DNA of 64,000 nucleotides from NCBI GenBank assembly GCA_963070105.1, contig OY718807.1, positions 10,044,483 through 10,108,482 on the forward strand. The letters run 5' to 3'. The number at the start of each line of letters is the position of its first letter. Positions within the stretch are counted from its first letter, which is position 1. The notes under the pieces were generated by a model, which was not told where the DNA came from, searched no databases, and saw only the letters and a list, made by a program, of their open reading frames with translations. The translations under genes and the position numbers were made by a program. The DNA comes from Litomosoides sigmodontis (Eukaryota; Nematoda; Chromadorea; Rhabditida; Onchocercidae). Below are positions 52,266 to 64,000 of the stretch, piece after piece.

Positions 52266-52755
52266 CAAGAAATCAGCAGTGGGGGAAAAAGAAGTAAGAA
52301 TAAATCAGTTCGTCCTTTTGTTTGATACAGTAGTAGTATAGTTATGGCTAGAATTAGTACCAACTTGTGCCTGTCTCCAGTTTGCCATCCTTTCGGCCTC
52401 CTCCCCCAATAAAAAAAAAATGGAACTTGGAAGATAAACAGAGGGCGGTAGCGAACAAAAAATGAACGAAGCTAGAGCACCCTGAGGCACTACCTCGTAT
52501 TACCAATTTCTTTTATTACTACCGTAATTGCTATTATATTATCACCACCACGTCAACTGTGATCGGTAGGAAAGAGGCGGTGAAAAAACAAACGGAAAAG
52601 AGGAAAGGGAAGAAGCACAGGTAGTTTTGTATTAAAATGAGAGGAAAAATCCATTGTTTGGAGAGGTCTCGGTGTTAAATTACGCAGCAGTGTGAAAATT
52701 TTGACAAGTGGAAAGTCAAACATCGTCCAAAATTGAGCGAATTGCCGGAGATCGA

Positions 52756-55700
52756 ATGGAAATAATCATTGTGAAACTTTTTCTGTTTGCTTTCAAGGGT
52801 CGTTACTGCAAGTCCATCCATCATTCAGGTCTAGTGATCTGGCGGCAGTTGCTTAGAACGATAGAGAGGTGGTCATTTCTCTCCGTCTCTTCTTTGCTTC
52901 CTCTCCTAATTTCTTCCTTTTTTTATTTAAACGAACGGCAATAATGGGAATAAGAACAATGAAGTCTTATCAGAGAATTGGATCGGTAGTCTATCAGGAA
53001 ACTTCGGTGCACTATCTATCATCGCAAATACTGACATAAATATATGCATAAACATAGCATGTGGTCGTTGAACACAGCACTTTTCATCCTCTTCGTGGTT
53101 TCCGGTTCGTTTTCCGTTTATCTCTGCTTCATTTTGTTTTTCTCTTCCACTATAACATATTGCGGACATTTGCTTTTCCTGTAACGACGGAGAATGCAAA
53201 GTGTTGATTTTCAACAAAATACTTTCGTTAGTCGATTATGCTATAAGCAGTGCTTTCGTCATACTATTTTTCACAAAGTACATCTCGGGAGAATGTAAAA
53301 CTTTCCAGTAATATTATGGAGAAGAAGGTATCATTTCTCATGATAACTCCTTTTTAAGGTTCTTATTCGTTAGGTGTTACAATGCGTGAATTGCTCGAAC
53401 AGTACCTTGGTGTTACGTGCCAGCGGGAAAGGTACCTCCTCATTTGCTTTCTTTCTTGAAAATACTTGTAAGATGTTTTTCTTGGTGAAGTGACCCTAAT
53501 GTATCTCCTTTTTTGGCAAACCTTTCTTGCAATGCGGATTGGATAGTAAGTTGATGGATAAATTTTATAGGATCAATGTTCAACTGACATTCAATCGAAA
53601 AAGGCATCCGGAAATGACGAAATCAATTCGTGAAATGATTTGGCGTGGTAGGATGTGTGTTGGACATGATAAATCTGGCTCGTGCTGTTCACAACTTAAT
53701 ATGATCCAAGAGGTGTGCGATTGGATCTATTTTCTTTTTTAACAATCATGTTATAGGAATTAGTCCGATTCATCGTCAGACCAATTTTTACCACTCTTTT
53801 TGTGGGCTGCATTCCGTGGTTTTAAGTAGAATGCATTAAATTCGCTCATTGAAGTGATTAAGTCAACGTTTCTGGAAAAGGCTATTTACCCGACATTTGG
53901 TTGGTAAATAATGCAAATATTATGGGATGTTCCACATTTTGCTTTCGTAGAAATTCTGCCAATTAACATAAAGACAAAGTGTTAATTTGTGAATGACAAT
54001 AAAGCTGTTGCAAGTGTCAACGTCAACTGCTTCTTCAGTGATTTTTAAAATCGTGTTTCCTTTCCAGAGATTTATAAGCTAAAAAAAAATTGTTTTAGTA
54101 TCATGTAGTATTAGTTGGCTATAGTAAATGTGGTATAGAGAAGACATTCTTTGCGGGTGGCTTCAACTTTATCGCCAAGGTTAGAACTTTTTTCACACTC
54201 TTTTTTTTTTTAATTTAGTTTTTGTAGAACACAGTCATTTCGACGTAACTCGTACCGTATTTGATTTAAGTTCGAAGACGGAGGAAATGCATGTTGTCGA
54301 AGCTTCAGACTACTTTAGAAAATACCGTTACATATTAGCTAGCGCACACAGCTTTTAACTGAAAGTAATCTAACTAGTGAATTGATTACAAAAAAAATAT
54401 AAGGCAAAATGCTGTATCAAATTACGGCGAGAGTAATTCGATTCAAAATATTGGTTTTACAGGGCAATTTTCTTCAGTGTTCCTACATTATGTGAAATTT
54501 AAGGTTTATTTCTGGGGTTTTGGTAATGTGAACGAACAATTTGAGGTTCAATGTGCGGTGCCATTTGTGGAGTCTCACGTTAAGGTAGTTTTCGCTTGCT
54601 TGCAATTACATATGTAAATGAATTTTGTTTTTTGATCGTTTCCTAAAGGAATTTGTTGCACGCTTTACTTTACGTCTTCGCTTTCATTATTCTCATACAA
54701 AAAATTGTTCTCCTGCTATCACTGCACATATTGTTTTAATGCAAACAATTCTTTCATTCCCAAAAATATTTTGCTCAACAATCAAACGAAGTGGAAGAAA
54801 TGATTGAATTAATATGCCACGGGAGGAAAAAACCAAAATTTAGCTTCAATTCTGCATCTAACGGAGGGGTAGCTAATTAATTAGCATTTAAGCTTTGTTA
54901 ACTAATTAATTAGATCACTAATTAGCTGAAACTTTATTAATTGTGTCATCCCTAAAGGTTTCATTCTTTACTACAAATCTCCTTATGACTCCGCGTGAGA
55001 GCCATCATCTATTTAATTTCTTGATTTTATAGGCAATTAATTAGTTAATTTTTTTAATTTCTGTCTTTTCATTTGAAGAGATCCTTCACTAAGTTTTCAT
55101 TTTCGTTCCTTTCAACTGTTCCAAATTTTTCGCTATTTCATAGAAAAATAGGAACAGATAATGAACATGGGTTGTAGGCGAAAATGGTAATATCTCACAA
55201 ACCTATCCGGATGTCATCTGTGGATTTTATTAACACTTATCATTCGTTATCAGCTTCGACACAGGCAAAACTGGTATCAGTACGATTAGGCAGTAATTTG
55301 CATGTTGCAATTGAACCGACGCTCGAAGGAATGCAAGAAAGTAGGGAGCTTTTTAAAATTTCAACGAACTGTAAGAATGATCAAAAGTATACATTCCTTA
55401 ACATTTGGTTTTGTAATACATAAGTGAAATAGATTAGACAAAATTTTATCGAATATTAGTTCGTCTGTATCCGTAGGGATAGTGTTGATTAGCTATTTGG
55501 AAAGAAATCATGTATAAAAAAATTTGACTCATGAATATCGTAATATGAAACATTGTGCAAATGAAATATTATAGCTGTAATGTACGAACTTCATGATGGT
55601 GTAACTATTGCATCATAAGAAAATTTGCAATTTTTGGCAAAATTTATTCAGATAATAATGAGTTTCCAGGATTACATACATACCCATTGCGCTGTTGGAT

Positions 55701-56594
55701 TACCGTTCCTACAGCTACCGATATCACAACCGCTGATGCTTCTAATAAACAATTAGAAAATTCTGTAGAATTAGCGCATAGGTTGGTACTAGCTTTATCT
55801 TTTTTATTTTTTAAGAAAAAATTAGCGTATACATAAATTATACGTTAATTTCCGTAAAATTTATTGCAGATATTTTATTAAAGATGGATGTCCATCTGTC
55901 GATGGCAGTTCAGTGTTAGCATTTTTAGAACAAGTAAGTTCACTACCAATTTTCGTTTTTATCTTCGGGACTTCTTCGTATCCTCTGTACTGCTATCTGT
56001 TTTTCAGCTGTTTAAAAGTTCTGTTATTTACTTCCTTCTTCTTATTTATGAGGTTTCAGAAAACGGGTACTGGTCGTTATTCGGAATGGACTAAAATAAA
56101 AATTCCAATTACTCGCGATTTGGTTAGCCCTTCGTTATTTAATGGGTTAGTTCTTTGTAGCGTTTTCTTTTCACTTGAATAGATATGATATTAAAGAACG
56201 TATAAAAAAGCTTTCTTTGAGAAAAGAATGCTAGTGAAGGTTCTACTATAATTTCAACCTGTTTGTTCAAAAATCGAAATCATCTATTTCAGCTCAGTAA
56301 TAATTAACGAATCAGTCGAATACGGGCGCATTTCGCTTCATTGCGATGTGATCTTCTGTACGGGTCATAAGTTGAATGGGTTTCAAAATACTCCTGCGGC
56401 AAGTTGCTTATTCCTTTTTTTCATTTAAATTTTGTTAAAATCTGTGAATTTATTCTGAAAAATGCGAAATTCATGCAGTTTCTGGACTCTTGCACTATGT
56501 CATTACCTTTCGTGTGGCCTAAAAATACTCCAATCTCCGTGGAATCAGTGGGGATAGCATTTGTCAAAGTACTTCCAATTAGCATCGTGTATCT

Positions 56595-56648
<54 letters not shown>

Positions 56649-59202
56649 AATTCAGTTGGTTGGTTGAAGCGCATAAATGTAAGAACTGATAAGCCTCTTC
56701 TGTGTAACGATGAGTTTAAATGCTCGAAAACACTCAAAATCTCTAATGTAAAAGGATTGAATGATTAGAAAAGGAAAGGTTAGAAGAAAAAAATCTTTTT
56801 GATTTACTGACAAAAAAGAACAGACGAGATTTTTTCACCCAAATTAAATTAGTAAATCCAGTCTCTTAAGATGCACGTACTTCTGAGCGACTTAGTGTCG
56901 CCCCAAGAATGTTTACAAACACACGATTTTCTAGATATATGCGAATATATCTAAATAAATATATCAAAATATATGCATTTAATTCTTGTATTTCAAAATT
57001 TTTTGTTTCGCAGGCTTCAAATGAGTGTATAAATTGAGCAATTCAAAATTTTCGAGCTTTTTATTTGTTTGCAAAATTTTCGAGAGTATCACCTACCGGT
57101 ACGTCTCAATCTTGAAAGATTTAGAATTCCTGTAAAAAAGATTTCGGCTTTTGGACTGACGAATTTGACGTTGTACTTCCTGCAAGGACATCCAAACCCA
57201 ACGGAAGGTCAAGGCAGACATCTGACCCGGATATATTAACGACGAACGAATCGCTTAAATGCTTCGGCTTGTTTGTATGACAGTTCTTGTCTGGTATTTC
57301 GTTGTCACTCAGTGATTACCAACAGAGTGTTTGAACTATATATATGTAACATATCTTCAAAGGAGAATGTGTCCTTCAGATTCACGCACGAATCTCATTG
57401 TCCATTTGTTTTCCTTTTCATTTGTTACACTACTAATTGCCATTCAGTATATTTTTTTCAATTTGTTCCAGAAAAGTTAAAATTTTTTTTGATACCAATG
57501 AGTACACTGTTTTTTCTAGTCAAATTTCCAAGCAACCGATTACTTTTTCCCTTTGATACATTGAAAAGCGAGGTCACTTTTTTCGCAGTGTGTCGTTGGA
57601 ACGTTTCATTTGGTTGTTGTCAGTTCTATCATAGGTGAAAGTATGTCTGCTAGACGTGATTACTGTTTTATATAACCGACAACAGTATTGGGTGTCTGGA
57701 CAAATACCGCGATGTTGTGTCTGTAGCGTTTAGAAACTGTAGTATTATTCTACTATACAATATTTCATTACAATACTTTTATTCATGGATAAACTTTCTG
57801 GCAGATATACAATAATTTTTATTCTAATTTTCCATGTTGCTTAGGTTAGTTTTCTTCTTTTTGGATACACGCCTAAAATTACCTCAAAGCAGGTGAAAAA
57901 GTGTTGCCATCAGATTCACTGCTGTTGCATATTTCTTGGTTCTATTTGGTGTGATCCTACTTCAGACGTAATTGTGATAACTAGAATACTTGGCCAACCT
58001 AAATTAGAAGAAGAGTGTTATTGCGCTTTGTAACAAACAAGTAAAGTGGGCTGTTAATTGGGGTGGAGAAAGCTAACGCATTTTTATTAATTTGTGTGCA
58101 GTTCTCATTTAATTGATGGTGTTGTAGTGTCCTCGAGCATCCTTCTGTTCGCTGACATCCGGTGAGAGACGACAGTTGCCGACTTGGGTCGAGCCTTACC
58201 TACAGCGAGCGGTAACAGTCACTTCAACTTCTACCATCCATATTTTTCTGTCCAATGCTAGCGAACCATCACTGTATAATGACGATACATCGATTTCTGA
58301 TGATTTAGTTGCTGAAAGTGATAATAATCCTGCTAATATTGCATACGGTATGCTTTCATTTTCGTATAAAAGTTAAGTGTTTGAGAAATTTTATTTCATA
58401 TCCTAAAGATTTTTCAAATTTAATGAAATAAAGCTCTCGGCGTCTTAATCTTATGTTGCGTGTCGTTGATATTACAGTAATATCTACAGATTCGAAATGT
58501 GCAAAAGTGTGTGCCGTAGCAATTGAAAAAGCACTGAGGAAGGAAGATGAATGTCGTGTAGATGGTATTCCACTGTACGTTGTCATTATAATTGCTATTA
58601 TATCATTTGTTTTCGGCGTCGCATTTGTGGCTATTTTATGGCTCATACATAACAAAACAGGTTCGTTTTGATTTGTGTCACGTGGAAGCAATATTGATCC
58701 AGTGCAGTCGGCTTACTGGTAGATGCCTTAACTAAATTAAGTTCAATATCTAAAATAGATTTGACATAATTTTTGATTCATCTTACTTAATAGAGGACGA
58801 GTAATTTCTTATCAATATGCGATGACGAAACATCAAAATTTAATTTGAAGGGATAGATGTGGTTTATATCTTCAAATATTATTCTAATATGTAACAAATG
58901 CCGATCATGATTCATAGCAAAATCTTGCTGCCTATTTGCTCTAACGCATATATTAACTTGTGTAAGTGTTTCATAAGGTGCAGTTTAAATTTTAAGGATA
59001 TTACTTTGCGAAAACATGAAGTAATTTTTTAGATCCTTTACGAAAAATTCGTTGTGCGGATCGAAACAGACGTGGTATGCCGTTGAATGCTATCTATCGG
59101 GATTCAGTTATTCGGCCACTGAATAATGGCAACGCATTTATGACCACGTGCAGTGCGGCAATAGCGGAACGGGAGAGACTGGTCTGCGACCGACTTCAGT
59201 AG
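52756..59202 (+). CDS. ZP-domain-like single-pass membrane protein
   Basis: Proposed exons: 52756-52798 (signal peptide, tentative), 53374-53431, 53571-53712, 54099-54179, 54504-54584, 55178-55340, 55670-55781, 55870-55933, 56060-56145, 56293-56398, 58206-58347, 58478-58660 and 59033-59202; all in phase, about 476 residues. ZP domains polymerise extracellular matrix or line apical surfaces. Support: GVTCQRERINVQLTF and YSKCGIEKTFFAGGF then FEVQCAVP fit the ZP-N half; YPLRCWITVP, YFIKDGCPS and RISLHCDVIFC fit the ZP-C half, where IxxGCP and LHCxVxxC are hallmarks. A linker follows, then one strong membrane segment (YVVIIIAIISFVFGVAFVAI) and a 60-residue basic tail ending CDRLQ. No furin-type site is obvious between ZP and membrane. 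The exon ending at 56398 seems to use a GC donor, and exon 54504 a TTAAG acceptor. The N-terminal exon and the long intron 56399-58205, which could hide another exon, are the weak points. Confidence 0.68.
54873..54925. promoter_or_regulatory. Cluster of CTAATTAATTAG palindromes in ZP-gene intron
   Basis: CTAATTAATTAG occurs twice exactly (54873-54884, 54902-54913), followed by CTAATTAG at 54918-54925 and a further AATTAATTAG near 55035. Each carries overlapping TAAT cores, the classic homeodomain site, here palindromic as for paired-type or POU dimers. It sits in the intron 54585-55177. Enhancer function is inferred. Confidence 0.45.
56597..56644. repeat. (TA)n microsatellite in ZP-gene intron
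   Basis: Twenty-four TA units inside the 1.8-kb intron after the exon ending at 56398. Confidence 0.95.
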
Positions 59203-62200
59203 TTATGAATTAGTAATAACATGATAGTAGTTGTCAATCATTTTCATCATTTAGACAGAATCCAACCAAATCGTTCTGAAACCAGTAAATCTAAAAAAAG
59301 TGAAATATTTCAAATTTAATGGAATCTAAATCGAATTTCAGTCATTTATATACTTTTTTTATTTATCCAGTGAAAATCATGATGTCAATTAAAAGCAGAA
59401 AGAAGAGGACGCAAAAAGTAAGGAGCTGTTAATTGTCTACATGATTACTCAGGAAATAAGTTTCATTTATTTGTTTTAGATATATTTTTATATTTGAGTT
59501 GATTCTTTATTTCCTATACAATTCATTCATTGAATGATGGAATGATTTCTTTCATCACTAGTCCTTTTCTATTTTTTCATCAACTTATTTCCTCCTCTTT
59601 GGGAGAGATTAATGGAGTAATCTGCTGCATTTTTCACGTTTGATAGTTTTAATCAAATTTGATGCTATAATTAGTTGGCTTTTCGTCACGCTGTGATGAT
59701 GTATCATAATAAAATTGTTCTATGTAAATTTTTTGATGATAATAACAATAATATGACAGAAAATAAAAGGGCCTGAAAGATACTAACCTTTTCAGTCCAT
59801 ATAGAACTGTTTCTGTGCTATGACTAAAATTAGTGATAATTTTTCTTCTCGCAGTGATTTCCCACTGCAAATGAGGGGACAGTGATTACGTTAGGAGTTG
59901 AGGAATCAAAGTATTATGAGAAGTACACCAACCAGTGCTTATTGTCTTTTAGAAGTAAATTTCTCAAAGTATTCATCCTTCCAAGCCTCTTTCCTTCTGC
60001 TTTCATCCATCTTTCTCAGCGCTCAGCGCTCAAATTGAGAGGATGGTTCTTGTTTTTCGTCACATTTGGGTCTTTCGGCAACGGCTCACATCATTCATTT
60101 GTGATTAAGATACTGCAGATCATCCACAATTTATATGGTACTGCCGTGGGATTATAAAATTAACAGTGAAATTCAAATAAATCAGTGCGTAATTTGAGAT
60201 ACATCATCCCGTGTACACGCCGTTCTTTCAACATTTTACTTCTTTATTTTTTATAAAATTCGAAAATACGCTACTACTATTCGATCCTGCCATATTTTCA
60301 CCACAATTTGTTGTTTGTATTCATCTCTCCTGTTAAAAAACTATTTGTGTGAAATTTCATGTACATTAATCAAACTTTTGTAGGAGCTTGTTGAACAAAC
60401 CATTGGTTTGTAGCCTCTTACATTTGCTCTGTGTATCGTTGTTTTATCATTCGAGTTAACTTTCACTTTTGGTTTCTTTTGCTGCATAGCTCGTCATTAA
60501 AACACCTTTTTTCTTTTTTTTTTTTTCATTTCGCTCCTTCTGTCTCTCTCCCTCTGTTCGCATTCACTGCTAATTGATGTTGATCAATTCATTTAATTCT
60601 CTAGCATTTTGAGTATGTGGGAGAACTGTCGTTTTTAAGTTTCATTTCATACAGGCTTGTGTACACTAATGGATCCTACTTACTATCCTCTCAAATTTTT
60701 AAATATTGATAAGGCTACTGAACAGTTTTTTCCCGAACTTTTGGTCATATTGCGGTTGAAAGCACTTGAAAAAAACGTAGTCTTGTCCAATTACCTATTT
60801 TTATTTGATGGTAAGGTGATAATCATTATCATCATTCCGAATTGCTTAATGCGCGAACAGAAAAAGACCACTTGAGATACGGTATTCCGGATATTTGAAT
60901 CACTATGCTTGTCCTCACTAATTATTCTTTTGTATTCTTAATTTTTTATCGTATATTCGTATTAAGCTTGCCCGTTCAACGGGTTTTTTTTATATCGTTT
61001 TCTGTCAATATTTGTTATTCGATCGTATATGTTTAAAGATTACGCTGAAACAGTGGTAATTTAGAAATCGATCATCCCATTATTGTGTTATCAGTAACTG
61101 ATTTTCTGATAAATATCCACACTTCCAAGTGCTTTCCAAATTTTTTTGTCCCTTGCTTCTCCATTTTTCAAGAAATGTTCACTTGCATTTGAGAATTGTC
61201 TACTTATTCCACTATGTTCGTTCTGTGTTTTATTTTCATGAAATATTTCGAGCTTTTCTAGACGATTTCGTTTGTTGTTCCTTTTTTCTGTCATCTGCAT
61301 CAAAAAAGCATAGGACAGGTTTTTTAGACTTTCTCACTTGCTTAACAGTGACCACCAACCGACGAGCATTGAGTAAGCTCTTGATATAGCGACATTTCTG
61401 TTCAAAATCTGCGTTCGACTTACAAATTAATGAGGCAGTAAAGATGTCACACATGGGTGAATTTCCCAGATAATCATATTCAGATGCAAGCGATATTTTT
61501 TTTTTATGAATTTGTGTTAGGCATCAGAGATGCCTTTAAATTCTTTCTTTCTTGTTTGAAATGCATATCAATAAATTAGGCGCACTAGAGAGAAAAAGAT
61601 TTGCATGAAACTTAGTGTTTTTCGAAAATCATCTTTACGATATATCTCAGGTACTGAGATATCTTCCAGCAGTAATTCTATAATTATACGCGAAGCAAAC
61701 TTTTATGAAGGGGTTTCAAACGATGAGGGTTTTGGACATTGCCCTACACTCACTCTAGATTGACTGGGCAGAGACGTTGTGTGGAGTACTACTAATGATA
61801 TAGCAGCGTCGACTTTCCCATCAAATGAATAATGTGTGTCCTAGAAATTTGTCATTACTATCTTTAATGGGCATCATGGCTAGTTTTCATTTTATTGTAC
61901 ATATACAGACAGTTTGAAGATGTTTGCTCATAAAAAGGTATGAAACACGTGCATGTTCGAGCAAGCTGATTTACAGATCCGAAATATAGGAAGCGAACTT
62001 TTATAGGAATTTATCAGCACAGATTACAAATAATGACCGCCTATGTCATAACAGTTATGATAGAGCTGGAAGGCAAACTTTAACAGGCAATCATCACGAC
62101 AATACAATGAATTCTAACTGTAATCTATAGGAAGCTGATATCGAAAATCCATGAAGTTTTTATTCTTAATCAGCGATCACCACTGTCAACGTCAACGACT

Positions 62201-62379
62201 TCTTTACTTCATGATGGCTTGATATAGAAAATCTTACCACATAGCTGTAGTGAAAGTATTCAGGTATAGATATGTGTATTGCACACTTTAAGCTTACACC
62301 TTCTGACCTATAACAATAATCTTTTGAGCTATAACACACATTGCGTGATGACTTTAATACTACACCTTAAATGGTTCAT
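59203..62379. other. Convergent intergenic region without recognised gene
   Basis: 3.2 kb between the ends of the ZP-type gene (+) and the MICOS gene (-). Several T-rich tracts and chance frames (59882-60157, 60657-60875, 61129-61389) but no motif or splice-linked exon set. Confidence 0.45.
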
Positions 62380-63935
62380 TCATTGCTTCGAGTCCGAAGT
62401 GGAAGTCTCGTTTGCTTCAGGAGAATATACGTGAGGTTCGGGTGCTGAAAAACGACAAGTGTTATTGATGATATATTTGCATGACTACCAAATATTTTAA
62501 ATGTTGTTTGGGGCTGAGTCAACTTCATGCAGTAATGTACTGTCGTTAAATAATCATATTCAATGCTTGCATTGTTTTCCTTAGCTAGTTTGAACACATA
62601 CAGCACAACATATTTAGCAACATATTTAAACATTCCTTCCAATAAATTTATAAATGTGAATTAGTAGATACTCTGCTTAAAAAAGTTTTGTGTCTGTTTT
62701 CTGCTGCCTTGAACTCTCAACCAGTCTTCATTTTTGGAATATATTGAAAACAGACTTCCACTACATTGGAACATACAGTACAACAATTAAAATACAAAAT
62801 GCGACTTATCACCCAGAATTAGATCACTGAATGTACTGCTCTTTAGCATTACAATTTGTTATTAGTAAGGAAGATGTGTGTAAAGAAACAACCCACATCG
62901 GACAAAATCATCCCAAGCTACTTTGCCGTGGTCAATTGCAATCCGGGCAATGGCTATTGCTTCATACGGATAACAGAAAGCAGTCATTGTTAGTAAGCCC
63001 ATCCCAGAATACAGAAAGCGATGAAATACTGATCTGAAAAGTCGGTTTAATAAAATATGATATTCAACACCCTTACGAACGCTGAACTAAATAACATTAC
63101 TGACGACTAAAGTCTTTCAATGAGAAATACTGGCCACACTTTTTTAAATGGTTAACATCCTAATACGCCCTAATTTGATTTTCAGAATCACAGTAATATC
63201 AGAAACTAACTTTTTCATACCAAGAAAAAAACCGGCAAGACCACCAACAGTGATTGCAGCAGCTTTAGGCAACATTCCATAATTTTCTTGAAGAAATCGT
63301 CTATATGCTGAAATTAAAACAATTCACGAAAGGCTCATAAAATGAAATATCTTAAAAAAAAATAAAAGCACAAGATCATAAAAGAGTTCTTTGCAAAGCA
63401 TTTTAATGCATCTTTCAATCTAAGCATATTCGCTCAAGAAAACAACTAAAAGTTATCACGCGTTATTGTCAATCAGACATAATATGGGGTATAACAAAGA
63501 ATTATTGAAATGGCTAACCTTCGACAGAATTAAGAACCATTTTTGACTTTTCTTCAACATTCAAGTAGGATTCCTGAAAATTTTTGCAATAAATACTATC
63601 TATATGGATTAAATATGTAAAAGGTGTATATTTCAAAAATATCTTTTTGGAAACGAAGAAAAAAGTGCCGTACATGAAACTTGGTATGTTCTATAGCATT
63701 TTTATATTTCCAGTTTTCTATTTAAACAATAGATTGTTGAGAGTTATATTAATTTCTTAGATAAAATATTTTTCTAATACCAAATGCATGGAGAGAAAAG
63801 ATATTTTAGGTTTATGTGCTGAACAGCAAGGGAAATTCACTTCAATCTCCTACTGTGTTTCATCTTAGACTCACTTCAACACCTCAAGAAAAGTTAATAT
63901 TGGCGAATATAAATTCTCCGGTGTGTCCAGCGTAT
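62380..63935 (-). CDS. moma-1: MICOS subunit MIC26/MIC27 (apolipoprotein O family), 5' partial
   Basis: Minus-strand exons 63883-63935, 63538-63574, 63211-63307, 62897-63033 and 62380-62444 are in phase and give about 129 residues; the start lies beyond the right edge. MIC26/MIC27 proteins sit in the mitochondrial inner membrane and shape cristae junctions. The family core is visible: YRRFLQENYGMLPKAAAITV followed by GGLAGFFLGMKK, corresponding to the first glycine-rich membrane segment, then FHRFLYSGMGLLTMTAFCYP and YEAIAIARIAIDHGKVAWDD, the second segment with its conserved YP. The tail is short and acidic (SPEPHVYSPEANETSTSDSK). The 37-base exon uses donor AAATG|GTTCTT; reading on meets a TAA. 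The nearby frame beginning at 63997 with MAMLRQAALRRF looks like a mitochondrial start, but it would need a 14-base intron, so it is not included. Symbol given by family, paralogue not proven. Confidence 0.82.
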
Positions 63936-64000
63936 CTAGAAGAAATTACCCCTAAATCTCCAAAGCGTCGTAAAGCAGCTTGTCGTAACATCGCCATTTC

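Larger units (their letters stand above)
31741..52755. other. 21-kb region without a supportable gene
   Basis: No run of splice-linked exons, no conserved protein motif, transposase, RNA gene or LTR was found. Open frames up to 172 codons (41374-41892, minus) are low-complexity and overlap equally open frames on the other strand. From about 33 kb on, the DNA is less AT-rich than the coding parts and dense in microsatellites, homopolymers and pyrimidine tracts. It could be a regulatory desert, a very long intron of the downstream ZP gene's transcript, or hold non-coding RNA genes. AATAAA at 31857-31862 near its left end fits the kynureninase poly(A) signal. Confidence 0.45.

Noticed and set aside
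51997..52341. Asn- and Gln-rich 114-codon frame
   Set aside because: Explained by AAC and CAA microsatellites; no exon structure or homology.
54649..54807. Possible extra exon of the ZP-type gene (EFVARFTLRLRFHY)
   Set aside because: It has an acceptor-like CTAAAG, but no donor gives a phase compatible with the next exon at 55178, whereas direct joining of 54584 to 55178 keeps frame.
63938..63997. Mitochondrial-looking N-terminus MAMLRQAALRRFGDLG
   Set aside because: Joining it to the MICOS exon at 63935 would need a 14-base intron; the true first exon is probably beyond the window.
1..64000. CRISPR array, prophage or bacterial operon
   Set aside because: Spliced nuclear genes throughout; no regularly spaced repeats or prokaryotic gene layout.

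Overview
The window reads as nuclear DNA of a nematode, most likely a clade III (spirurid/filarial-like) species. The DNA is AT-rich. Genes are split by mostly 60-700 bp introns with TTTCAG-type acceptors, and several start codons sit directly behind an intron-like acceptor, as expected for spliced-leader trans-splicing. The content is typically nematode: claudin-like membrane protein, CPS-6-type endonuclease G, FLYWCH zinc finger, and an anion-type Cys-loop receptor. The species is inferred, not proven. Coding models were built by hand from splice signals, reading phase and remembered family sequences; no search was run.

Layout. 1-1115: nothing recognised. 1116-2242 (+): four-pass claudin-like protein. 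3439-5622 (-): complete endonuclease G. 8034-11532 (+): EED/MES-6, the WD40 subunit of Polycomb complex PRC2. 12235-17238 (-): Cys-loop ligand-gated ion channel with an anion-type PAR motif before TM2. 21798-22885 (+): small protein with a mitochondrial-type presequence. 25395-27751 (+): FLYWCH zinc-finger protein, followed 376 bp later by 28128-31740 (+): complete kynureninase. 31741 to about 52750: roughly 21 kb with no gene I can support but many microsatellites. About 52756-59202 (+): single-pass zona pellucida (ZP)-type protein. 62380-63935 (-): C-terminal part of a MIC26/MIC27 (apolipoprotein O family) MICOS subunit that runs off the right edge.

The genes do not form one pathway. Three products point to the mitochondrion (endonuclease G, the 118-residue protein, the MICOS subunit). 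Kynureninase belongs to tryptophan catabolism, EED to histone H3K27 methylation, and the channel, claudin-like and ZP proteins to the cell surface. FLYWCH and kynureninase are close enough and suitably arranged to be tested as an operon.

The most unusual signals are splicing-related. Four introns in four genes keep frame only with a GC donor (GC-AG introns). A candidate 4-nt microexon repairs the frame of EED. Several acceptors lack the TTTCAG form. Other signals are a cluster of CTAATTAATTAG palindromes inside the ZP gene and a 21-bp near-perfect hairpin in the gene-poor region.
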